DNA from: Methanoculleus frigidifontis | GTDB lineage: Archaea; Halobacteriota; Methanomicrobia; Methanomicrobiales; Methanoculleaceae | Assembly (NCBI RefSeq): GCF_030464345.1 | Contig: NZ_VCYH01000005.1 | Coordinates: 1 to 64,000 of the forward strand | DNA length: 64,000 nucleotides | Reading direction: 5' to 3' | In this document: one piece after another, positions 42,390 through 49,673 of the stretch | How the letters are laid out: the number at the start of each line of letters is the position of its first letter | Position numbering within the stretch: the first letter of the stretch is position 1 | Notes under the pieces: model-generated | What the model saw: the letters and a program-made list of their open reading frames with translations, nothing else | What the model was told of the DNA's origin: nothing | Databases searched by the model: none | Made by a program: the position numbers and the translations under genes

Positions 42390-43220
42390 ATGTACGTGCT
42401 TGCGGCTCCCTGCATTCTGGACCCTTCCTGCCGCGCCCGCGGCATCACGACGGACGAGGATATCTTTTGGTTCAATCGCGCGATAGAGCGGTGCAAAACG
42501 TTCGATATCGAGATTCTACCGCTTCCCTGCCCCGAATCGATCTACCTCGGGGCCGACCGCCCGCCGGCGTCCTACCTCGACCGCCTCGCCACGCCGGCGT
42601 TCGAGCGTCTTCTCGATACGCTGGAGGAGCAGGTACGGGAGATCATCCGGGAGCGGGGAGAGCCGCCGCTCTGCATCATCGGGGCTGACTCATCCCCGAC
42701 CTGCGGCGTTGCGGCCACCTACTACACCGCTGAGAAACAGCCCGGGCGGGGTGTTTTTCTGGCACGTTTCCCTGAGATCCGGGCGCTTGACGTGAAAATC
42801 TTCGGGAAGTACCGCATCTACCTCGCAGGCCCGCTCTTCACCGAAGCGGAGACGGCCTACAACCTGGTCATCCGCGACCTGCTGGTCCGCAATCTCTTCG
42901 AGGTCTATCTTCCCCAGGAGGTCGGCGATACCAGCCACTGCCGGGGGAAGGCCGAGCACCGCATTATCTTCACGCAGCACGTTCGGGCTCTTGACGAGGC
43001 CGATATCGTTGTTGCGGTCTGCGACGGTGCAGATGCCGATTCGGGGACGTCATGGGAGATGGGATATGCGTATGCGCACGGGAAACGGCTGGTTGCCCTC
43101 CGCACCGACTTCCGGATGGCGGGCCATCACGAATGCGTGAACCTGATGCTGGAGGAGTCTGCAATCGTCGTGCTGAAAAAAGAGGAGCTGCCGGGAGTCC
43201 TGGAATCCCCGCTGGTTTAA
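42390..43220 (+). CDS. DUF523-like plus nucleoside 2-deoxyribosyltransferase domain protein
   Basis: This protein has 276 residues from ATG 42390, which has a weak TATA about 26 bases upstream and probably no leader. The first 125 residues resemble DUF523-type proteins, with early Cys residues (APCILDPSCRARGI), CIIGADSSPTCGV and YYTAEKQPGRGVF. The second half is a nucleoside 2-deoxyribosyltransferase-like fold: KIFGKYRIYLAGPLFTEAE, FEVYLPQEVGD, ADIVVAVCDGADADSGTSWEMGYAYAHGKRLVALRTDF. The Asp and Glu of DSGTSWEMG are the expected catalytic positions. It may salvage or repair modified nucleosides, with the N-terminus acting on thio- or cysteine chemistry. It converges with the next gene, overlapping by 4 bases. 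Confidence 0.75.
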   Translation: MYVLAAPCILDPSCRARGITTDEDIFWFNRAIERCKTFDIEILPLPCPESIYLGADRPPASYLDRLATPAFERLLDTLEEQVREIIRERGEPPLCIIGADSSPTCGVAATYYTAEKQPGRGVFLARFPEIRALDVKIFGKYRIYLAGPLFTEAETAYNLVIRDLLVRNLFEVYLPQEVGDTSHCRGKAEHRIIFTQHVRALDEADIVVAVCDGADADSGTSWEMGYAYAHGKRLVALRTDFRMAGHHECVNLMLEESAIVVLKKEELPGVLESPLV

Positions 43221-43852
43221 GCCAGCTTCCAGGTTGCCCGTACGTCGTTGCCGGGGTCCATCACGATGTAGGTCTCATCGAGTTCCAGCGATGCCGGCAC
43301 CTCATAGATCAGGAACCCTTTTTTCGTCTGCGTCTTGTAGATCTTCTCGAACGCATAGTCATCGACGCCGCGGGCGTCCACCACCGTCGTGACGGTGTCG
43401 CTGCGGTCCGAGCGGTACGGATAGACAATACCCTTGTAGTAGACGTTAATGGTGCCGGGATACGGCGTCCAGAGTTCTTTTGCGGTTCCCGCATGGGCTA
43501 CCTCAACGAAGACGAAGAGGAACCGGGCGCCTTCAGCGGGGGAGATCTCCGTCTGAGCCATGCCCCAGTCTGGGTGAACAATGTTGTACGAATCCAGGAG
43601 CATGGTGCGGGCGACCGTGACCTCGCGGCCGGTCTCGTCCGTGCCGTATCGGAAGGATTCGCCGACTGCGAGGGATTCGGGGAACGGTTCCGGTTCCGGT
43701 GTGGGAGTGGCGACGGTCGTCGCCTCGGTGGTCGCTTCCGGTGCGGGGGTGGGCGTCGGTGCCTGCTGCTGCTGCACCGACTGGGTGCATCCGGCGGAGA
43801 GGAGCATGCCGACCAGGATACAGAGGATGAAGAGGGTGGTTCTGACTCTCAT
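43217..43852 (-). CDS. Lipoprotein with DUF4352-like domain
   Basis: This 211-residue protein has a lipoprotein signal (CILVGMLLSAGCTQ; Cys at about residue 22), a Pro/Thr/Glu-rich spacer (TPTPAPEATTEATTV), and a globular part with VGESFRYGTDETGREVTVA, ARFLFVFVEVAHAG, VYYKGIVYPYR and KKGFLIYEVPASLE. This resembles DUF4352-type immunoglobulin-like extracellular domains. It is predicted to be anchored outside the membrane. Function is unknown. Confidence 0.75.
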   Translation of the reverse strand: MRVRTTLFILCILVGMLLSAGCTQSVQQQQAPTPTPAPEATTEATTVATPTPEPEPFPESLAVGESFRYGTDETGREVTVARTMLLDSYNIVHPDWGMAQTEISPAEGARFLFVFVEVAHAGTAKELWTPYPGTINVYYKGIVYPYRSDRSDTVTTVVDARGVDDYAFEKIYKTQTKKGFLIYEVPASLELDETYIVMDPGNDVRATWKLA

Positions 43853-44039
43853 AGCTGAGGATCTGGTGTTTCAGAGGTATGAATGTGTCCATAGTATCTC
43901 TTGCCGTTCTCTTCCTTCAGGACGGCCGAGCACCGTACAGTTCCCCGGTACTGCTTCACTTTTCAGCGCCGGAAGAGCGGTTGCCGGCAGTGCAGCATAG
44001 GCAGGCATTTTGCGCATCGAAGACAACCAGAAATGCAGT

Positions 44040-45509
44040 ATGCCTGATCGCATGGCGCCGTTTGAACCTCTTGACATTCTCAGGGAACTTCAGGTGCCGG
44101 TACTCATCCTCGACGGCACGGGTGAGGTTCTCTTTGCCAATCGGTCCTTTGAAGCGCTATTCGGGAGCGCCGGTGTGCAGGAGGTTATCCGGATTGTGCG
44201 TGCCGGAGGTTTCCGGCCGGGAACATTCACCTTTCCCGCCCGTGCCAACTACCGCACGCTCGAGGTCGACGTCCGCCTTCACACCGCGGGGCGGGGGGAT
44301 CCGCTGTGTCTCGTCACCGCTGCCGATGCGGCCGACAGGGTCTCTTCCGAGGCGGATCTCCAGTTCTGCAACCGCCGGCTGGAGATCATCAACCGGATCA
44401 TCCATGCGAGCGCTTCGCCGATGACCCTTGAGGAGATCTTACAGGCTGTGATCCGGCAGACCGTTGAACTGATGGACTTTGACGCCGGCGCCGTCTATCT
44501 CGTCGACCGGCACCGGAGGCGTGCGGATATCAGGGCGTTCTACGGCATGTACGACCTCTACTTCCCTGACGTACTGACCATTGAGATCTGCAGGGCACGC
44601 TACCGTGAGGTCTTCGGTGAGGGCAGGGCGTGCTACGCCGAGAAGTACTGCAGCGTCGAGCACGAGACCGGGGAGCTCGGTGTCTTCTCCCTGGCGAGCA
44701 TTCCGATCACCGGTCCTTCCGGGGTCATCGGCTCGGTCAATATCGCCAGCAGCAGTTTTCACCGGTTTACCAGCCTTGAAAAGGATATCCTCGAAGCGAT
44801 CGGAGAGGAGATCGGCGGCGCAATCGCGCGAGCCGTGCTTGCGGAAGACCTGGAATCGGCGCACCGGGAGGCGGACTTCTATCTCGACCTTATGGTGCAT
44901 GATATCAACAATGCCAATACCATCGCCCTCGGCAACCTCGGTGTTCTCGAGAGCCGCCTCGACGGCTCCTTTGCCGAAGAGATCCGGAAGGTGGAGAACG
45001 GCCTTTGTGCGAGTTCGGAGATAATTGCGGGTGTTTCACGGCTGCGCTCGCTTACCGAACCGATGCATGCGCCCGAGGCCGTGAACCTGGACGCCGTCAT
45101 CCGGAACGCCATCCGTCTCTTTCCTGACGCGAAGATCGTGTATGCGGGAACCGCGGCGAAGGTCAGGGCAGACGATCTTCTCACGGAGGTGTTTGCGAAT
45201 ATCGTCGGGAATGCCGTCAAGTTTGGAGGGGCGGACACCCGGGTCACCGTCAGCGTGGCGGAGCGGGGCGATGACATGCTGGTGACGGTCGCGGATACCG
45301 GCCCCGGTATCCCCGACACCCTGAAGGAGACGATCTTCAACCGGCTGGAGCGGGGCGGCGGCAGAAGGCCGGGGATGGGTCTCGGCCTCTACATCAGCCG
45401 GAGACTTGTGGAGCGATACGGCGGCAGGATATGGGTGGAAGACAGGGACGCGGGCGACCCCGGGGCGGGAACGTCCGTCAGGGTTCTGCTCGTGGCTGCG
45501 GGGAACTGA
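44040..45509 (+). CDS. PAS-GAF sensor histidine kinase
   Basis: This 489-residue soluble protein starts at ATG 44040 and has an N-terminal PAS (LQVPVLILDGTGEVLFANRS), a GAF domain (residues about 125-275; ILQAVIRQTVELMDFDAGAV, SIPITGPSGVIGSVNIAS), a HisKA-like helix with the phospho-acceptor in LDLMVHDINNANT, and a HATPase domain with N-box FANIVGNAVKFGG, G1 VADTGPGIPD and G2 RRPGMGLGLYISRRL. No response regulator is adjacent. It converges with the partner-switching genes (45523-49498), 13 bases away, and may feed into them. Confidence 0.88.
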   Translation: MPDRMAPFEPLDILRELQVPVLILDGTGEVLFANRSFEALFGSAGVQEVIRIVRAGGFRPGTFTFPARANYRTLEVDVRLHTAGRGDPLCLVTAADAADRVSSEADLQFCNRRLEIINRIIHASASPMTLEEILQAVIRQTVELMDFDAGAVYLVDRHRRRADIRAFYGMYDLYFPDVLTIEICRARYREVFGEGRACYAEKYCSVEHETGELGVFSLASIPITGPSGVIGSVNIASSSFHRFTSLEKDILEAIGEEIGGAIARAVLAEDLESAHREADFYLDLMVHDINNANTIALGNLGVLESRLDGSFAEEIRKVENGLCASSEIIAGVSRLRSLTEPMHAPEAVNLDAVIRNAIRLFPDAKIVYAGTAAKVRADDLLTEVFANIVGNAVKFGGADTRVTVSVAERGDDMLVTVADTGPGIPDTLKETIFNRLERGGGRRPGMGLGLYISRRLVERYGGRIWVEDRDAGDPGAGTSVRVLLVAAGN

Positions 45510-45522
45510 ACGGCGGCATCGG

Positions 45523-45945
45523 CTATGTGCCGCCCTCCCGTTTTATCATGCAGAGGACGTTCTTTCCGTCGATATAGTCGTACCCGACGTCGTCCATCAC
45601 GCTCCGCATGAAATGAATGCCAAGGCCGCCGATTTTGCGGTGCTCGAGGTCGGCGTCGAGATCCGGCGGCTCGATGGTGAGGGGGTCAAACGGCCTCCCG
45701 TCGTCGGTGAGCGTCAGCCGGATCGTCCCTTCGCGTACCTCGCAGGTGACTGTGAGCGTCCCTGCATCCCCGTCCGGATAGCCGTAGAGCATCACGTTGC
45801 TGCCGGCTTCATCGACGGCGAGCTGGACCGAGAAGATCGTCTCTTCCGGACACCCGGCGTCGTGCAGAGTCTTTTCGAGGAACTCAGCGATGCGGGCGAG
45901 GTTCTCGACCGTCGCACCGACTGTGAGCGTTGCGGGTTTGGTCAT
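45523..45945 (-). CDS. RsbW-like serine-protein kinase / anti-sigma-type ATPase
   Basis: This 140-residue protein is a GHKL ATPase of the RsbW/SpoIIAB type: VENLARIAEFLEKTLHDAG, FSVQLAVDEAGSNVMLYGYP (N-box with Glu and Asn), TLTDDGRPFDPL (G1) and HRKIGGLGIHFMRSVMDDVGY (G2). In bacteria such kinases bind a sigma factor or phosphorylate a STAS antagonist. Archaea lack such sigma factors, so its effector must differ. It overlaps the PP2C gene by 4 bases (ATGA) and is last in the STAS-PP2C-RsbW set. Confidence 0.88.
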   Translation of the reverse strand: MTKPATLTVGATVENLARIAEFLEKTLHDAGCPEETIFSVQLAVDEAGSNVMLYGYPDGDAGTLTVTCEVREGTIRLTLTDDGRPFDPLTIEPPDLDADLEHRKIGGLGIHFMRSVMDDVGYDYIDGKNVLCMIKREGGT

Positions 45946-47306
45946 GATTCGTTCACCTTCAGCACCATCAGTGTCAGGTCATCGAACTGCGGTTCACGTC
46001 CGCAGAAGTCGAAGACCGCCTGCTGTATCCGTTCAACGATCTCGTCCGAGGGAAGATGCCGGCATGCCTGCACGGTGGCGATGAGCCGCTCTTCACCGAA
46101 CTGCTCTTCGTCCGGGTTGATCGCCTCGGTCACGCCGTCGGTGTAGAGGAGCAGCAGATCGCCGTGCGACAGGTCGACCGTCCGTTCCTGGTACTCGGCA
46201 TCGTCCATCACCCCGAGGATGATCCCGGTCGCCTTCAGTTCCCGGGGCTCGCCGTCCCCCCGGAAGAGCAGCGGAGGGTTATGTCCGGCATTGACGTAGG
46301 TCATCGTCAGCTGCGCGGCATCGACGACACCGTAGAAGAGCGTGACGAACATCCCGGACTTCGAATCCTCTGCGATAAGGATGTTCGCGTCCCGGATGGC
46401 GTCCTGTGCCCCGCTGTGCCGGGCGTGGGCGCGCACGACCGTCCGGGAGAGTGCCATGAAGAGTGCCGCGGGAACGCCCTTGCCGGAGACGTCCGCCATT
46501 ACGAGGCCGAGACGGTTATCCGGGAGGGGGATGGCATCGTAGAAGTCTCCACCGACCTCTTTTGCCGGAAGGCTCATGGCCGCAAGGTCGTACGTGGGGA
46601 TGCGGGGAAGTTTTTCGGGCAGAAAGCTCATCTGAATATCGCGGGCGATCTGCAGTTCGGCACGTTTCCGCTCGAGCTCGGAGAGGTATGAGTCCCGTTC
46701 CGCCCGTGTCTGCCGTTCGGTGATCAGGTTCCCGATGATGAAGGCGAAGATGAACACGCCTGCGGCGTTGGCCAGGATCATCGGGATGGCCACCTGCTCG
46801 ACGATCGCCAGTGCCTGGTCAAACGGCCTGCAGATAAGGAGGACGAGCGCCATGTGGAGCGACTCCATCCCGACGGCAAAGAGGACGGCGCTCTGTGCTC
46901 CGACAAAATTGCGTTTATTCAGGAGGTAGATGCTGCCGCCGAAGATCCCGGCAAGGATGGTGGCAAGCACACAGGGAACAACCGTAAACCCGCCCAGCGT
47001 CGCCCGGTAGGCACCACCGATAAGCCCTGCGCCGAGGCCGACGATCGGGCCTGCGGCAAGGCCGCCGACCATGGGGCCGAGATCGCGGACGTTGACGACG
47101 GCGCCCATGATCTCAATCCCGCTCTCGGTCCCGTAGATCGAAACGGCACCGAAGACCAGAATGAGTATCGCCTGGTTCTTCCAGGTGAAGGTCTTGTCGA
47201 GGATCTCGGTGAACGCCCCGCTCCGGGTGATCAGGTACGCTATCACGACGATGACGCAGATCATCTGGAGCAGGACGAACGAGATCCCGGTGAGTGTCGA
47301 TGCCAT
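45942..47306 (-). CDS. 5TM receptor (LytS-type) PP2C/SpoIIE phosphatase
   Basis: This 454-residue protein has an N-terminal membrane sensor of six or so helices with the 5TMR_LYT signature (SIYGTESGIEIMGAVVNVRD, LGPMVGGLAAGPIVGL, LIGGAYRATLGGF). A coiled segment follows (RDSYLSELERKRAELQIARD), then an RsbU/SpoIIE-type PP2C domain: QMSFLPEKLP, VGGDFYDAIPLPDNRLGLVMADVSGKGVPAALFMA, TMTYVNAGHNPPLLF and GDLLLLYTDGVTEAINPDEEQ. The Asp residues for Mn binding (GGDFYD, ADVSGKG, YTDGVTE) are present. It should remove phosphate from the neighbouring STAS protein in response to a membrane or extracellular signal. Confidence 0.9.
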   Translation of the reverse strand: MASTLTGISFVLLQMICVIVVIAYLITRSGAFTEILDKTFTWKNQAILILVFGAVSIYGTESGIEIMGAVVNVRDLGPMVGGLAAGPIVGLGAGLIGGAYRATLGGFTVVPCVLATILAGIFGGSIYLLNKRNFVGAQSAVLFAVGMESLHMALVLLICRPFDQALAIVEQVAIPMILANAAGVFIFAFIIGNLITERQTRAERDSYLSELERKRAELQIARDIQMSFLPEKLPRIPTYDLAAMSLPAKEVGGDFYDAIPLPDNRLGLVMADVSGKGVPAALFMALSRTVVRAHARHSGAQDAIRDANILIAEDSKSGMFVTLFYGVVDAAQLTMTYVNAGHNPPLLFRGDGEPRELKATGIILGVMDDAEYQERTVDLSHGDLLLLYTDGVTEAINPDEEQFGEERLIATVQACRHLPSDEIVERIQQAVFDFCGREPQFDDLTLMVLKVNES

Positions 47307-47335
47307 TTCGGATGTTCCGGTTGGCGGCGGTCGGT

Positions 47336-47692
47336 TCAGGCTTTTTCGGTGAAACTGCTCAGAGCCGACGCTTCGTCGTCATCGATGGTGAAGATCCGGT
47401 GAAAGCCCGCCATGGTGAAGACGTCCCGGACCGCTGGTTTCGGGCAGGCGATGTGCAGGTCGCCCCCGGTCTTCTTCAGTCGCTTCAGTGAGGCAAGCAG
47501 CACGCGCAGACCGGAACTGCTGATATAGTCAAGGTCGCCGAGATTGACCAGGATCGATCTGTCTCCGGCATCGATGAGGCTGTTCATCCGCTGCTCTGCT
47601 TCCTGGCTTGATGCAGCGTCCAGCCGTCCCTTCAGGGAGACGATCGCCACGCCCGCCTCATGCCGTTCGTTGATCTCCAGGTTCCCGCTCAT
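47336..47692 (-). CDS. STAS anti-sigma-factor-antagonist-type protein
   Basis: This protein has 118 residues from ATG 47692 (MSGNLEINERHEAGVAIVSL). It is a full STAS domain: KGRLDAASSQEAEQRM, SILVNLGDLDYISSSGLRVL with the phosphorylatable Ser in SSSG, and HIACPKPAVRDVFTMAGFH. Earlier ATGs (for example 47737) are in frame, but they add a segment absent from STAS proteins. It is the expected substrate of the RsbW-like kinase and the PP2C phosphatase encoded directly downstream (29 bases to the next gene). Confidence 0.88.
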   Translation of the reverse strand: MSGNLEINERHEAGVAIVSLKGRLDAASSQEAEQRMNSLIDAGDRSILVNLGDLDYISSSGLRVLLASLKRLKKTGGDLHIACPKPAVRDVFTMAGFHRIFTIDDDEASALSSFTEKA

Positions 47693-47785
47693 TGTGCTGA
47701 TCGTTTGCTCTATGGCTAGATAGGCTTTTACTTTCATCACTCTCCGGCGCCCCGGCAGGAGAGGCCGGTGCCGGCTCACGGTTTT

Positions 47786-49498
47786 TCAGTGGTCGAAGTG
47801 CAGCCTGATCCGGCACTCTCCGTCCTTGTCGTCCGCAGTGACCGAATCCGCGTACTTCCAGACCAGGAACGCAGAGAGCCGGGCTAGGGCGGTGTCGTCT
47901 TCAAGGAGGTCGGCATCGGAAGGAGGCCCCCCCGGTGAGAGGTCAAGCGGTTTGCCTGTGTACCTGATATCGATATCCAGGGAATCCTCTTCGAACCTGA
48001 TGTCCGCCCGGATCGCCTCCCGGGTCGCATCCAGAAAGACGATCGACTCCACGAGTTCGTTGACCGCCGACTCGGCGCGCTGGATCACCTCTTTGCGGGC
48101 ACCCCAGGTTCCTCCCATCGTCTCAAAGAATGTGAAGATTGTATCGGAGAAATCGGTTCCGGGTTCGAGGAGCAGTGTCTTTCGCCGGGCAATCCCGATC
48201 CGGAAGATGAGGTTTAAGATGAGTGCCGTGGCGGTTCCAAGAGCGAGCGAGGAGCTGAAGACGGACTGCACCGATCCCGGAAGGCCGGTGAAGAAGTCCG
48301 GGAAGATGTCGATCGAGAGACCGAAGATGAACGCGAACCCGACGACGAAGGTCTTTCGCGTATCCATCATCCGCGATGTGATGATCTGCAGTCCGTTGAC
48401 AATCATGAATGCGGCGACGAAGACCAGCCCCGCCCCCATGACGGGGCCGGGCATGACGACAAAGACCGATGCCAGTTTCGGGAAGAATGTCAGCAGGATG
48501 AGGATAACTCCTGCGGCAAAGGCGATGATCCTGCTGGTGGCGCCGGTGCCGATGGAGAGGCCGACGTTGCTCGACGAGGTCGACTGCCCCATCCCGCCGA
48601 TGAACCCGGAAAGAAGTGCTGAGGAACCGTCCGCCAGGATGCCGCCGCCGATGTTCCGCATATCCGGCCGTTTCCATTCGGCGTCATTGATCTTCTGGCA
48701 GGTTGTCAGATCGCCGATGGACTTTAAGGACGAGCAGAGGACGGCGATGGTGAAGGGAATGAGCAGGGCGAGATCGAACGACCATCCGGGGTGGCTGAGA
48801 TCCGGGAGGGCGAGCAGGGGCGCGTCCAGTATTCTCGCGATCTCCGGCCCGCCCAGGATGCCGGTCGCGGCAGCGAGGATATACCCGATGGTGATGCCGA
48901 CAAGAACCGAGTAGAGGCGCAGTTTTCCTCTGCTCCAGACGCTTATTGCGACCATCGTTCCGAGGGTGATCGCCGCGACAAACAGTTCGAGCGCCTCGGT
49001 TACGGCGTCTCCCGGGCTGATCCCGAGGAAGTTCGGGATTGCCACCGGGATGACGGCGACGCCGACGAGGGTGACGACGACCCCGGTGACCTCCGCCGGG
49101 AACAGGATGCGGAGACGATGCATGAGCCGGGAGAAGAAGACCTCAAAGAGACCGGCGAACGCCGTCATGCCGTAGACGAGCGAGAGTCCCCCGGTCTGTG
49201 CCGCCAGGAGCGATGCGGAGAGATACGACGGCCCGCAGACCGCCGGGCAGAGATACCCCGAACCCATGCCCTGCTTTCGGAGCGCCTGGAGAATCGTTCC
49301 GACACCGCCCGCAAGGATGGACATGGTGACCATGAAAGCGGCCTGTTCGGCGCTGCCGCCGAAACTCCTGACGATGACGACCGGAAAGATGAACGCCGTG
49401 GACATCACGAAGACGTGCTGCAGCCCGAGGAGCAGCGCGGTCGGGAGCGGGAGCGTATCTTCGAGCCCGTAGACGAGGTTAGGGGGTTTCTGCGGCAT
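47786..49498 (-). CDS. NCS2 xanthine/uracil permease fused to a degenerate RsbW-like ATPase domain
   Basis: This 570-residue protein has about 12-14 membrane helices (residues 15-440) typical of NCS2 nucleobase transporters: GLQHVFVMSTAFIFPVVIV, GSGYLCPAVCGPSYLSASL, STSSSNVGLSIGTGATSR and PGPVMGAGLVFVAAFMIVNGL. After residue 455 comes a soluble domain that looks like an anti-sigma GHKL ATPase: TFFETMGGTWGARKEVIQRA, ESAVNELVESIVFLDATREA (N-box position, but the Mg-binding Asn is missing), IDIRYTGKPLDL and LARLSAFLVWKYADSV. The nucleotide site appears eroded, so it may bind a STAS protein without kinase activity. It lies 93 bases upstream of the STAS gene, in the same direction. Confidence 0.8.
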   Translation of the reverse strand: MPQKPPNLVYGLEDTLPLPTALLLGLQHVFVMSTAFIFPVVIVRSFGGSAEQAAFMVTMSILAGGVGTILQALRKQGMGSGYLCPAVCGPSYLSASLLAAQTGGLSLVYGMTAFAGLFEVFFSRLMHRLRILFPAEVTGVVVTLVGVAVIPVAIPNFLGISPGDAVTEALELFVAAITLGTMVAISVWSRGKLRLYSVLVGITIGYILAAATGILGGPEIARILDAPLLALPDLSHPGWSFDLALLIPFTIAVLCSSLKSIGDLTTCQKINDAEWKRPDMRNIGGGILADGSSALLSGFIGGMGQSTSSSNVGLSIGTGATSRIIAFAAGVILILLTFFPKLASVFVVMPGPVMGAGLVFVAAFMIVNGLQIITSRMMDTRKTFVVGFAFIFGLSIDIFPDFFTGLPGSVQSVFSSSLALGTATALILNLIFRIGIARRKTLLLEPGTDFSDTIFTFFETMGGTWGARKEVIQRAESAVNELVESIVFLDATREAIRADIRFEEDSLDIDIRYTGKPLDLSPGGPPSDADLLEDDTALARLSAFLVWKYADSVTADDKDGECRIRLHFDH

Positions 49499-49673
49499 GA
49501 ACGGTTCACCGGATGTGCGTATGAAGTGGTTTGTCAGCCCCTCCTATACCAACGTTCTGAAATGGTATTCGGCGTTCTCCAGCCGGTACTGAACGCCGTA
49601 AGGAGCGTTGCCGGTCGAAGCCACGTCCGGCTCTGTCTCTCCGGCACATCCGGATACTGCCGGAAGTGCATGG

